The notes: a model not told the origin generated them from the sequence alone. A stretch of 64,000 nucleotides of DNA from Chitinophaga hostae (GCF_018224885.1 NZ_JAGTXB010000009.1:124001-188000), one strand, 5' to 3'. Positions 36,401 to 43,503 are shown, numbered from the stretch's first letter. Program-made: numbers and translations.

Positions 36401-36868
36401 AGCATCTGTAACAGCGCCTTTGCCGGTGATAATATTGCGCACAGTAGTACCGGGCAGCGGTTGGTTTTTCCGGTCTGTTACCACGCCTTTTACCATCAGC
36501 GCCGGTTTAGCTGCGGTGGTGGAATAAATGGAGGGGGAAACGCCGATCATATTACCGCTTACGCGGAACAGCAAACCGGAAGGCAGTTGCAGTTCTTCCA
36601 GCAATTCCCTGATGTTTCTTGCCCTGGAAGGAAGGGTAATACGCTTTGCGGGTAAAGTACCTGCGGAGTAGAAAAATTTTACCTGGTAGGTGGCTTCGAT
36701 TTTACGAAAAGTTTCGCTGATGGAAACGTCCTGCAATACAATTACTTTTTTCTGTTGAGCGTATGAATGTGTACTCGCAAGTAATGATATTAACAACACC
36801 AAAACTGGGAACTGCCATTTTATTGCAGTGCTTAAAGGCACACGGAGGCGCGCATAATTAAAAGTCAT
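33419..36868 (-). CDS. SusC/RagA-family TonB-linked outer membrane transporter with STN domain
   Basis: A 1149-residue TonB-dependent transporter. Domains in order: signal peptide (to SYAQQ), an STN (secretin/TonB short N-terminal) domain at about 40-110 that marks signal-transducing receptors, a carboxypeptidase-like beta-sandwich (VKGVVTDRKNQPLPGTTV) at about 126-205, the SusC plug (GVVVMGYTNKQ, then the DAASTAIYGSRAAQGV motif), and the 22-strand barrel. The STN domain would contact the FecR protein encoded just upstream to switch on the ECF sigma factor. It is 100 bp downstream of fecR, with a hairpin in the gap, and 11 bp upstream of susD. Confidence 0.95.
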   Translation of the reverse strand: MTFNYARLRVPLSTAIKWQFPVLVLLISLLASTHSYAQQKKVIVLQDVSISETFRKIEATYQVKFFYSAGTLPAKRITLPSRARNIRELLEELQLPSGLLFRVSGNMIGVSPSIYSTTAAKPALMVKGVVTDRKNQPLPGTTVRNIITGKGAVTDANGVFIVPAEIGQPILISSVGYRPKTQTISGNDNRIALEDDATSLGGVVVMGYTNKQAAELTGAVQRVSGEQLRSSVSSANVLSMLKAKTTGMYIVEPSADAGAKGQVLLRGESSLPSGTSAYFGPLIVIDGVISNSQNLQDVVSPADIESITILKDAASTAIYGSRAAQGVIVVTTKKAAYNSGVHVTLDTRYGAIKQNRAIRMMNTSETIALMDKVMQRKWEETPILQQQFPTAAAFIQQRRIYNDDDKSKNFDWEKAVFDDGSFSDISLGLNSGNDKTTVYAGVDWYKEKGINYGNTFDRRNLRLNLVQILSKKVSAGLNTSAIIDRTITRNGVPALYSTQPFVTPYNADGSMADSIQVKQSSNFGVPYNTWSQNFLAEKKYDNTAVTDNQHFTGTIWLSYHVLPWLSLKTVNTIDYINTHRNSYLDPRSFSGKYGGYPYLFQPGAALPNGTLTIADTRFFNYTSTNTLSASKQFGSHSLNFLAGTEWAKRTNEANSTDMYNLLPGERNMGAAKNLGGAINVAYNLPYRPSGSFTERASFSAFSELNYNYLAKYYAAASLRTDAFTNFGRNKRYGTFYAVSAGWMINKEAFLADVKGIDVLKLRIVHGTSGRDVGDGYLNQTLYAAASNYTYDNVNNIGSAITQLENPDISWETTVNNTAGIDISLWKRIELSADLYAKRSKNLLQQVFVGSAQGSFQQYQNVGEVMNKGLELMLNTRNIDTRDFSWTTNLNISFNKNTIQQLYGDSLLDNYNRAYYRYKGEDLNVIKAIRYVGVNPDNGAPLFENFDAAGKKQVVEGVGDFANVRNYQAVGSATPKFFGGFTNTFTYKQFSLSAEMWFQVGNYTAMNLINNFQSPTAPFLGRNNVNWQSSQKVWQQPGDKNANYPDVYSSKMDAWRAFDSRSSLIFGNASHIRMRNIRLGYDLAKRTLTKIHAQRAGVFVSMDNVFVIKHKDYVGADPEGASIGTSTAYGGVGIGNANPRRITAGLNVTF

Positions 36869-36902
36869 GCATCTGATTTTTAAAATGTAATGGTTGATAT
36901 GG

Positions 36903-36932
36903 TCACTGCAGGCGCCGGCAGCCTGCTGGTGA
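36903..36932. repeat. Hairpin in the fecR-susC gap
   Basis: TCAC-GCAGGC and GCCTGC-GTGA pair around a GC-rich 7-nt loop with small bulges. It lies between the regulatory genes and the transport genes. No T-run follows in the direction of transcription, so a role as mRNA processing site or partial attenuator is possible but not shown. Confidence 0.45.
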
Positions 36933-36968
36933 TCCCGATTTCAGCGATTTTGGTGGAAACGCTTTTTA

Positions 36969-38000
36969 TTAAAATTGAATTGTTACTTTATCCGGTTGTA
37001 TTTGAAAACTACATCCGGCTGTGAAACAAAAAATGTTCAGTACTTTTTCAAGTTTATCGTTGTCGAAGGCTCCCGAGAACCGTTTAGCATTTAACAGATT
37101 TCCTTTTAATTCGAATGGTATGCCATACCAGTTTTCGAGTTGTGTAACGACTTCCCTGGCGCTGGCATTATTGAAAACAAGCTTCCCTGCTTTCCAGGTA
37201 TGTACGGCAACAGTATCGAAAGTGTGCCGGGTAAGTTGCCGGGCCTTTTCATCCCATTTGGCCTGTTCTCCCGGTGTAAGTGTAACCGGGTTGGTACGGC
37301 CGGCTGTTTCGCTTACTTTTACTTTACCGCTTAATAAGGAAACCGTTGACTGTGTTTCGTATGGGTATGCTTTTACCAGGAAAGAGGTGCCCAGTACCGT
37401 CGTCTGGATTTGCTTACTGGTTACCACGAAAGGATCGTCGGTATTTCCTGTTACATCGAACAGGGCGGCGCCTTTTACGAGTTCTACCTGCCGGTGTTTA
37501 TGGCTGTAGTCAGAAGGTATTCTTACGGTGGTATTGGCATTAAGGATGACCGCCGATCCATCCGGTAAGGTCAGCATTTTACGTTGACCCCAGTCGCTGG
37601 AATATTCCTGGAAGGTAACAGGAATAGTGTCCGGCTGCATTTTTTTCCAGAGCAGGGTCGCCCCTCCCAGTAATAAAACGGCCGCGGCTACACGCCAGGT
37701 ATAGTATTTCCAGCTGATTCGTTTTACCGGTGCGCCGGCTTTTACTGCCTGCTGCAGCCTGTTCAACTGTATGGCTTTATCCTGCTGAGCTTCGCCGGTG
37801 TTGATGTTGTAATACAATTCTACTGCAGCGGCCACCCTGTCTTTTATTTCAGGATGCGCGGCGATATAGTTTTCCCATTTCGCAACAGCTCCGTCGTTGT
37901 TACGCCGTATATATTGCAGAAAGGTATCGTCGAGTAACAGATCTAATTCTGTCAGGTCCATTGGCAGCATTCCCCATCCATTTTTAAAGTAGAGCGACAA
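36969..38000 (-). CDS. FecR-family anti-sigma factor
   Basis: A 343-residue inner-membrane regulator. The N-terminal cytoplasmic part holds the sigma factor; a single membrane helix (about residues 102-120, WRVAAAVLLLGGATLLW) leads to a periplasmic FecR domain (GQRKMLTLPDGSAVILNANTTV is the conserved start region, quoted in part: LPDGSAVILNANTTV) and a C-terminal STN-contacting domain ending GCSFQIQPDKVTIQF. It receives the signal from the TonB receptor encoded downstream. It starts 93 bp after the sigma gene. Confidence 0.93.
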   Translation of the reverse strand: MSLYFKNGWGMLPMDLTELDLLLDDTFLQYIRRNNDGAVAKWENYIAAHPEIKDRVAAAVELYYNINTGEAQQDKAIQLNRLQQAVKAGAPVKRISWKYYTWRVAAAVLLLGGATLLWKKMQPDTIPVTFQEYSSDWGQRKMLTLPDGSAVILNANTTVRIPSDYSHKHRQVELVKGAALFDVTGNTDDPFVVTSKQIQTTVLGTSFLVKAYPYETQSTVSLLSGKVKVSETAGRTNPVTLTPGEQAKWDEKARQLTRHTFDTVAVHTWKAGKLVFNNASAREVVTQLENWYGIPFELKGNLLNAKRFSGAFDNDKLEKVLNIFCFTAGCSFQIQPDKVTIQF

Positions 38001-38093
38001 TCGTTTCCTTTTTACCGGGTATTGTCCGGTAAATATTCAGATTTTGATATTTTCTATTTTAAGCTTTCTTTCTTGAAAAAAATCTAAGGGAAT

Positions 38094-38702
38094 TTATAAG
38101 GGAAGTAGTAACAACAGCATTCTCAAATTCAGGTTACCTGATTTCAGATCCTGTTCCAATGATTGTTTGAGGGATTTGAGTGCCTCGTACAGCTGATTAT
38201 ATACGGAGCGGTGTGTGAGTCCTGTAATATCGGTTATTTCGTCGTAATTCCTGCCCTCATAGAAGCGCAGGTTGATGAGTTCTTTTTGTCTTGGACTAAG
38301 CCGGGCGATGGCGTCCTGTATGCGTTTGATGGCGTCGGTATGGAGCTGTTGGCGCAGCAGCAGCTGTTCGGGAGAGGGCGTGTCGCTACCGGGTTCCTGT
38401 TCCAGCCATAACGACAATAAACCATTGTCTTTTTTCTCCTGCTGCAAATGCAACAGGAGTTTGCGTTTGAAGGAGGTGATAATATAGCTCCGTACGTTTG
38501 TTACATCGCCAAGGCCTTCTTTCTTTTCCCATAAATAAAGAAATACCTGTTGGATACAATCCTTCACTGGTTCGCTCCTGGCGCATATTTTCAGGCCCAG
38601 GAAGAGGAGCAGGTGATAATATTGATCATACAATGTATATAAGGCCTGCTCTTCACCTTGCCGGAACCTGTTCCACAGGTTTGTATCCTTGTTTTCGACC
38701 AT
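38094..38702 (-). CDS. ECF-type RNA polymerase sigma factor
   Basis: A 202-residue extracytoplasmic-function sigma factor. Region 2 is seen around YTLYDQYYHLLLFLG and DCIQQVFLYLWEKKE. Region 4 follows with LSPRQKELINLRFYEG, YDEITDITGLTHRSVYNQLYEAL forming its helix-turn-helix (from YDEITDITGL). It is the first gene of the unit sigma-fecR-susC-susD-tlpA and should drive transcription of the transport genes when the receptor is loaded. The C-terminal leucine-rich end (MLLLLLPL) is common in this group. Confidence 0.93.
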   Translation of the reverse strand: MVENKDTNLWNRFRQGEEQALYTLYDQYYHLLLFLGLKICARSEPVKDCIQQVFLYLWEKKEGLGDVTNVRSYIITSFKRKLLLHLQQEKKDNGLLSLWLEQEPGSDTPSPEQLLLRQQLHTDAIKRIQDAIARLSPRQKELINLRFYEGRNYDEITDITGLTHRSVYNQLYEALKSLKQSLEQDLKSGNLNLRMLLLLLPL

Positions 38703-38733
38703 ATTGTAACAAAAGAACGAAAAAAGGCTTGTT

Positions 38734-39540
38734 TTAGCGACGGATTTTTTCTGCTGCTTCCATGAGTGCTGTTACTGCTGCTTTTCCTTCCGCACCCAGA
38801 TCCAGGCTGAAATCATTTACATACAGGTCGATATGCTGACGCATAACTGACTCGTCCATCTCCTGTGCATGTGATTTTACATATTCAGAGAGCTGGGGAT
38901 AGGTGGTGTAGCTATTTTGCAGACTTTGATGGATAAGGGTATCTAATTCGGCGCGGGTGGCTTCAGGTACATCTTTACGGATGAAGATGCCGCCGAGCGG
39001 GATGGGATTACCGGTGGTTTGTTCCCAGTATTCGCCCATGTCCATCAGTTTTACAAGCCCTTTCAGCTGGTAGGTAAAGCGGTTTTCGTGAATGATTACG
39101 CCTGCGTCTACATCGCCATTCAGCACTGCATTTTCTATTTCGGAAAACAGCATCACCTTTTTGTTTTTTGCTTCCGGGAACGCGATAGAGAATAGCAGGT
39201 TAGCGGTGGTGTTTTCTCCGGGAATGGCGATGGTCATGTTTTTGATGTCTTCCAGGGGAATATTCTTTTTAGCAATCAGCAGCGGGCCACATCCGCGTCC
39301 GAGTGCACTGCCGCTGTTAAGCAGCTCATATTGATCTTTTACCTTGAGATACACGGCAAAGCTTAGTTTTGTAACCGCCAGTTTACCCTGTAAAGCCCAG
39401 TTGTTGAGCGTTTCCACATCTTCAAGGTGGGTATCGAAGGAGAAGTCTTTTGTGTCTATTTTGTTATTGACCATTGCATCAAAAATGAATGTATCATTCG
39501 GGCAAGGTGAAAAACCTAAGGATAAATGCATATGCTTCAA
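38734..39540 (-). CDS. mqnD: 1,4-dihydroxy-6-naphthoate synthase MqnD
   Basis: MqnD cleaves cyclic dehypoxanthinylfutalosine to 1,4-dihydroxy-6-naphthoate in the futalosine route to menaquinone. It has a periplasmic-binding-protein-like fold; the start LSLGFSPCPNDTFIFDAM, the GSALGRGCGPLLIA segment and the ENRFTYQ motif are typical. Length (268) is near normal. A second ATG three codons in (39531) is equally possible as start. It is 18 bp downstream of mqnB, and the two form a small menaquinone operon. The other pathway genes are not in the window. Confidence 0.93.
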   Translation of the reverse strand: MKHMHLSLGFSPCPNDTFIFDAMVNNKIDTKDFSFDTHLEDVETLNNWALQGKLAVTKLSFAVYLKVKDQYELLNSGSALGRGCGPLLIAKKNIPLEDIKNMTIAIPGENTTANLLFSIAFPEAKNKKVMLFSEIENAVLNGDVDAGVIIHENRFTYQLKGLVKLMDMGEYWEQTTGNPIPLGGIFIRKDVPEATRAELDTLIHQSLQNSYTTYPQLSEYVKSHAQEMDESVMRQHIDLYVNDFSLDLGAEGKAAVTALMEAAEKIRR

Positions 39541-39557
39541 AATTTTATTGTCTGTTG

Positions 39558-40226
39558 TTAAATACCGGCCAGGGTTTTCACCGTTTTTTCCAGTTCATCG
39601 TTTAATGCTTTTACTGCCAGGGGGATCTTCCATTTACTTTTATCTCTTATTTCCACATAATTGGAAATGCTGCGCAGCTGGAGGAAGGGTACCTGTTCCT
39701 GCAGGCAGGCATAATGAAAAGCGGCGCCTTCCATGCTTTCAATATCCGGGGCATATTGCTGTTCCAGGCGCTGAATGGTAGGTTCGCTGCCGCTTACCAG
39801 GTTTACACTCACCCCGGTGGCCCGTTGCAGGGCAGGGATAAAGGGTAAGCCGGCAAAGGTATTTACCAGGCTGTTGCCGGTAAAAGGTGGCTGTGATGGT
39901 TGCCAGAGCTGTATATCAAATAAATCTTTAAACTGATGATTGTCTTCCGCCCCGAGATCGGCGAGATATTCGCGTTGGATAACAACAACCTGTCCGAGTT
40001 CCCAGGGATGTCCGAAAGCGCCGGCTATACCGGCTTGTATAGCCATGTCGGGCTTATGAACGGCCAGGTAGCGGCCAAGACTGAAGGCGGTGTGCATCAT
40101 ACCAATCCCCGCAATAAGGATATCGATGTCGCAATTGGCGGCGGATAAGGTTGGGCGGTGTTGGTCCAGGAACTGTAAAAAAGGCTGTATTTCCAGTGTG
40201 GTAGCCGCGGTTACCAGTAATTTCAT
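39558..40226 (-). CDS. mqnB: Futalosine hydrolase MqnB
   Basis: A nucleoside hydrolase of the MTA/SAH nucleosidase fold that removes the base from futalosine or its relative. The motifs GIGMMHTAFSLG, AIQAGIAGAFG and SMEGAAFHYACLQEQVPFLQLRSISNYV are the family's active-site regions. Its position beside mqnD makes futalosine hydrolase the best call over generic nucleosidase. The start at 40226 (MKLLVTAAT) fits the family; an upstream in-frame ATG at 40244 adds six residues. It diverges from queD. Confidence 0.9.
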   Translation of the reverse strand: MKLLVTAATTLEIQPFLQFLDQHRPTLSAANCDIDILIAGIGMMHTAFSLGRYLAVHKPDMAIQAGIAGAFGHPWELGQVVVIQREYLADLGAEDNHQFKDLFDIQLWQPSQPPFTGNSLVNTFAGLPFIPALQRATGVSVNLVSGSEPTIQRLEQQYAPDIESMEGAAFHYACLQEQVPFLQLRSISNYVEIRDKSKWKIPLAVKALNDELEKTVKTLAGI

Positions 40227-40290
40227 GGCGTAAAAATACGGCAAAAATGCTTGTTGCCCGTGTAAAACAATTGACAGGAATTAGGATAAA

Positions 40291-40322
40291 TTGGCTCTAC
40301 TCACTTAATAGTGGTATTTTTG
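40291..40322 (+). promoter_or_regulatory. Candidate Bacteroidota promoter for queD-folE
   Basis: TTG at 40291-40293 and TATTTTTG at 40315-40322 (matching TAnnTTTG) are 21 bp apart, the expected spacing. The -7 element runs into two copies of the palindrome TTTTTGCAAAAA (40317-40328 and 40330-40341), the second ending at the start codon. Confidence 0.6.
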
Positions 40323-40340
40323 CAAAAATTTTTTGCAAAA

Positions 40341-40754
40341 ATGATTTATTTAACGCGAGTAGAGAACTTCAATGCGGCGCATAAGTTATCTAACCCGGGC
40401 TGGAGCAAAGAAAAGAACGAAGAAGTTTTTGGCAAATGCGCCAATGAGAACTGGCATGGGCATAATTATGAACTGCATGTCACAATAAAAGGTAATCCAG
40501 ACCCTGAAACGGGTTTTGTGTTCAATGCCAAGACTTTAGGCGTAATTATCCGTGATGCTGTCATCGAAAAAATTGATCACCGGAATCTGAACCTGGACGT
40601 AGATTTCATGGCTGGCAAGTTTACTTCCGCTGAAAATCTGTCTATAGCAATCTGGGACCAGCTGGCTAAACATTTGCCGGCGGATGTTCAGTTGCATTGT
40701 ATCAAGTTGTATGAAACCCCTCGCATATACGTAGAATATTACGGTGGAAAGTAG
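40341..40754 (+). CDS. queD: 6-pyruvoyl tetrahydropterin synthase / QueD family protein
   Basis: A 137-residue T-fold enzyme acting on dihydroneopterin triphosphate. Zinc ligands H14, H39 and H41 and the catalytic Cys33 are all present, as is the C-terminal ETPRIYVEYY segment with the pterin-anchoring glutamate. QueD enzymes make 6-carboxytetrahydropterin for queuosine; PTPS enzymes make tetrahydropterins. The neighbour folE supplies the common substrate. The start at 40341 follows the family; an in-frame ATG is not needed at 40311. No queC, queE or queF is adjacent, so the end product stays open. Confidence 0.88.
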   Translation: MIYLTRVENFNAAHKLSNPGWSKEKNEEVFGKCANENWHGHNYELHVTIKGNPDPETGFVFNAKTLGVIIRDAVIEKIDHRNLNLDVDFMAGKFTSAENLSIAIWDQLAKHLPADVQLHCIKLYETPRIYVEYYGGK

Positions 40755-40808
40755 TGGAGAGAAGGTACGTATATAGTCAGCCTTTGAAATTACTTAAATC
40801 ATATAAGA

Positions 40809-41396
40809 ATGGCGTATAATAAGATTGAAAGTTACGATGAAAAGATCACGTCCGGTCTTGTAGAGAACTATAAACACTGCCTGCATCTGTTAGGCGAAGA
40901 CCCTGAAAGGGAAGGATTACAGAAAACGCCCGAGCGGATGGCCAAGGCGATGCAGTTCCTCACCCAGGGGTATCAGCAGGATGCACGTAAGATATTGGAG
41001 GGCGCAAAATTTACAGAGGCTTATAGTGAAATGGTAATAGTAAAGGATATAGAAATATATTCAATGTGTGAGCATCATATGCTGCCCTTCTTCGGAAAGG
41101 CGCATGTAGCCTATATTCCAAACGGATACATCACCGGTCTGAGCAAACTGGCCAGGGTAGTGGATGTATTCGCCCGTCGTTTGCAGGTACAGGAACGTTT
41201 AACGCACCAGATCCTGGACGCTATCCAGGAAACGCTTCAGCCGCAGGGCGTAGGCGTTGTGATAGAAGCACAACACCTTTGCATGATGATGCGGGGCGTA
41301 CAAAAACAAAACTCGCTGACCACCACTTCCGCATTCAGCGGACAGTTTGAACACGGCGACACCCGCGCGGAGTTCATGAAACTGATTTCCAAATAG
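40809..41396 (+). CDS. folE: GTP cyclohydrolase I FolE
   Basis: FolE opens the imidazole ring of GTP to give dihydroneopterin triphosphate, the first step to folate, queuosine and pterins. The zinc and active-site motif MCEHHMLPFFGKAHVAYIP and the later EAQHLCMMMRG, which supplies the second zinc Cys, are clear. Length (195) is normal. It follows queD by 54 bp in the same direction and is likely co-transcribed. Its stop is only 7 bp from the start of a long palindrome. Confidence 0.97.
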   Translation: MAYNKIESYDEKITSGLVENYKHCLHLLGEDPEREGLQKTPERMAKAMQFLTQGYQQDARKILEGAKFTEAYSEMVIVKDIEIYSMCEHHMLPFFGKAHVAYIPNGYITGLSKLARVVDVFARRLQVQERLTHQILDAIQETLQPQGVGVVIEAQHLCMMMRGVQKQNSLTTTSAFSGQFEHGDTRAEFMKLISK

Positions 41397-41402
41397 GGAT
41401 TG

Positions 41403-41578
41403 TGATGACTGTGATTAACCTGATTTAAATGATTGACCTGATTTTATTTGTCAATGATTAAATGAGATTTACGGGAGGTATTATATATGTTGTATATTTA
41501 TATATCTTCGCTTATCTTTTTGATCATTGACAAATAAAATCAGGTCAATCATTTAAATCAGGTTAATCACAGTCATCA
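41403..41578. repeat. 56-bp-arm palindrome between folE and fabD
   Basis: Arms 41403-41458 and 41523-41578 are perfect reverse complements around a 64-nt AT-rich loop. The arms are built on a 9-bp rhythm (TGATTAACC, TGATTTAAA, TGATTGACC, TGATTTT). The same rhythm continues past the right arm as TTAATCA units up to the fabD start. There is no T-run of terminator type. Confidence 0.93.
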
Positions 41579-41581
41579 TCA

Positions 41582-41627
41582 GTTTAATCAGTTTAATCAT
41601 AGTCCATTTTAATCACATTAATCATAG
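41582..41627. repeat. TTAATCA short repeats leading into fabD
   Basis: Four copies of TTAATCA in 46 bp, spaced about 9-18 bp apart, in the same orientation as the right arm of the neighbouring palindrome. They fill the fabD leader to within a few bases of the ATG. Confidence 0.7.
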
Positions 41628-41629
41628 TT

Positions 41630-42520
41630 ATGAAGCATGCTTACGTATTTCCCGGACAAGGTTCCCAATTTCCGGGCATGGGCAAAAACCTGTACGACAC
41701 CAACGCAAGAGCAAAAGAACTTTTTGAGCAAGCCAATGAAATCTTAGGATTCCGTATTTCTGATATCATGTTCAATGGTACAGAGGAGGATCTGAAACAA
41801 ACCAGGGTTACACAGCCGGCCGTATTCCTGCATGCTGTGATCGCATTTCTTTGCAGTGAACATTCGCAGCCGGAAATGGTGGCGGGTCATTCTCTCGGAG
41901 AATTTTCCGCATTGGTGGCCAACGGTGTATTGTCGTTTGAATCGGCTTTGCGCCTGGTGGCTGTCCGTGCCAATGCCATGCAGAAAGCATGTGAAGTACA
42001 ACCTTCTACCATGGCTGCAGTATTGGCCCTGGACGATGCAAAAGTAGAGGAGATCTGTGCTGCAGTAACTGCGGAAACCGGTGAAATAGTAGTACCCGCC
42101 AACTATAACTGTCCTGGTCAGCTGGTTATTTCCGGCACCATAAAAGGGGTGGAAATTGCCTGTGAAAGAATGAAGGCAGCCGGCGCCAAACGCGCGCTTG
42201 TATTACCGGTTGGAGGTGCTTTCCATTCTCCGTTGATGGCTCCGGCTAAAGAAGAATTACAGGCCGCTATCAACACCGCCACCTTCAATACACCAACCTG
42301 CCCGGTATATCAGAATGTTGCCGCAACCGCAGTAACAGATCCTGCCACTATCAAACAAAACCTGATTGATCAGTTAACCGGCGCGGTAAAATGGACACAA
42401 TCGGTTCAGGCAATGATCGCCGACGGCGGACACGAATTTACCGAAGTAGGACCAGGTAAAGTATTACAGGGACTTGTGCAGAAGATCAACAAAGAAACAG
42501 TGGTAAACGGGATAGGGTAG
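41630..42520 (+). CDS. fabD: Malonyl-CoA:ACP transacylase FabD
   Basis: FabD loads malonyl groups onto acyl carrier protein for fatty acid synthesis. The nucleophile is Ser88 in GHSLGEFSAL, with the GQGSQFPGMG oxyanion loop near residue 10 and His199 in GGAFHSPLM completing the dyad. Length (296) is normal. It is flanked on both sides by long palindromes and is probably transcribed alone. fabH lies 7 kb further on in the other orientation. Confidence 0.97.
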   Translation: MKHAYVFPGQGSQFPGMGKNLYDTNARAKELFEQANEILGFRISDIMFNGTEEDLKQTRVTQPAVFLHAVIAFLCSEHSQPEMVAGHSLGEFSALVANGVLSFESALRLVAVRANAMQKACEVQPSTMAAVLALDDAKVEEICAAVTAETGEIVVPANYNCPGQLVISGTIKGVEIACERMKAAGAKRALVLPVGGAFHSPLMAPAKEELQAAINTATFNTPTCPVYQNVAATAVTDPATIKQNLIDQLTGAVKWTQSVQAMIADGGHEFTEVGPGKVLQGLVQKINKETVVNGIG

Positions 42521-42522
42521 AA

Positions 42523-42650
42523 TAGCTTTTAGCCATTAGCTGTTAGCTGTTAGCAAAATGCAGCGATAATAAAAATGCAGCGGAGATTAAGTAGTCTACT
42601 TAATCTCCGCTGCATTTTGCTAACAGCTAACAGCTAATGGCTAAAAGCTA
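42523..42650. repeat. 43-bp-arm heptad palindrome between fabD and a GNAT gene
   Basis: Outer arms 42523-42565 and 42608-42650 are perfect reverse complements. Each arm consists of heptads (TTTTAGC, CATTAGC, TGTTAGC, TGTTAGC) followed by AAAATGCAGCG. On the left the AAAATGCAGCG block is duplicated (42555-42565 and 42572-42582), and the second copy forms an inner hairpin of about 22 bp with the centre at 42595. The right arm contains the end of the converging GNAT gene. Confidence 0.95.
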
Positions 42651-43500
42651 AATCATTTTCCATCTCGAATTGTGACAGGTAATGGTCCATTCCTGCGCTT
42701 TTCAGGAATTGGCCTATTTCCGGAAAATGTTCGTCGATATTGATAATGCTCATAGGGCCGCCTTGCAGTTCCTCTGCAGCATGTTGTAATAAAGCCGTGC
42801 CGATTCCCTGCCGGCGGTAGCGCGGGGCTACCGCGATGTTCCTGATCCTGCGGGTATCTTTATGTACGCTGATATAGCCGGCAGTTTCTCCATCTATCAT
42901 GGCTTCCCAGGTGGCGGTAAAAGCGCCTTCCCGCTGGATACTGCCAACGGTGTTCGACCAGGTGGGTATCATATCCATGAATGTGGATAATAACGGCCAG
43001 TCCGGGGCTGTATTTTCTTTTATGGAGATGTTGGCCGACGCTTTGCGAATATCCACCATTCCTTTGAAGGAGTGTATGATACGGGTTTTATGAAAGCCGC
43101 TATTCGTATAGGCTTTGATGGCGGGCAAATTGGTGCTGATAACTTCCAGTATGATCTTGCGGATACCCTGTTGCCGGTACACAGGAATAAACTTGTCATA
43201 CATTTTTTGAACCAGGTGCTGGCCGCGGTAGGTAGGAACTACGCCGGTACCACCATTATACAGGATAGCAGGATGTATTTTATCATCTGTTGCATGCAGG
43301 ATAAATCCCCCCAAATCATTACCTGCAAATGCGCCAATGGAATAATCACGCTGCAGATTTTCTCCCCGCATTTTTTGTTCCAGTATAGACGGTGTGAGAT
43401 GCAGCGGCACTACATAATCGCTGAAAGCCGCGTTGAAAGTATCACACAGATGTTGGGTGGATACGTTGTGAAGGGTGCTGAAATCCTGAATAAAAATCAT
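42634..43500 (-). CDS. GNAT N-acetyltransferase with two GNAT-like halves
   Basis: A 288-residue protein with two acetyltransferase-like halves. The C-terminal half has a clear acetyl-CoA loop (IAVAPRYRRQGIGTALLQHA). The N-terminal half resembles a GNAT domain with a looser motif (GVVPTYRGQHLVQKMYD). The acceptor substrate is not known. The start at 43500 is preferred because an inverted repeat lies just upstream; an ATG at 43521 is the alternative. The last five residues (LAFSH) and the stop codon are encoded by the right arm of the heptad palindrome, so the C-terminus may have been set by the repeat. Confidence 0.8.
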   Translation of the reverse strand: MIFIQDFSTLHNVSTQHLCDTFNAAFSDYVVPLHLTPSILEQKMRGENLQRDYSIGAFAGNDLGGFILHATDDKIHPAILYNGGTGVVPTYRGQHLVQKMYDKFIPVYRQQGIRKIILEVISTNLPAIKAYTNSGFHKTRIIHSFKGMVDIRKASANISIKENTAPDWPLLSTFMDMIPTWSNTVGSIQREGAFTATWEAMIDGETAGYISVHKDTRRIRNIAVAPRYRRQGIGTALLQHAAEELQGGPMSIINIDEHFPEIGQFLKSAGMDHYLSQFEMENDLAFSH

Positions 43501-43503
43501 AGT

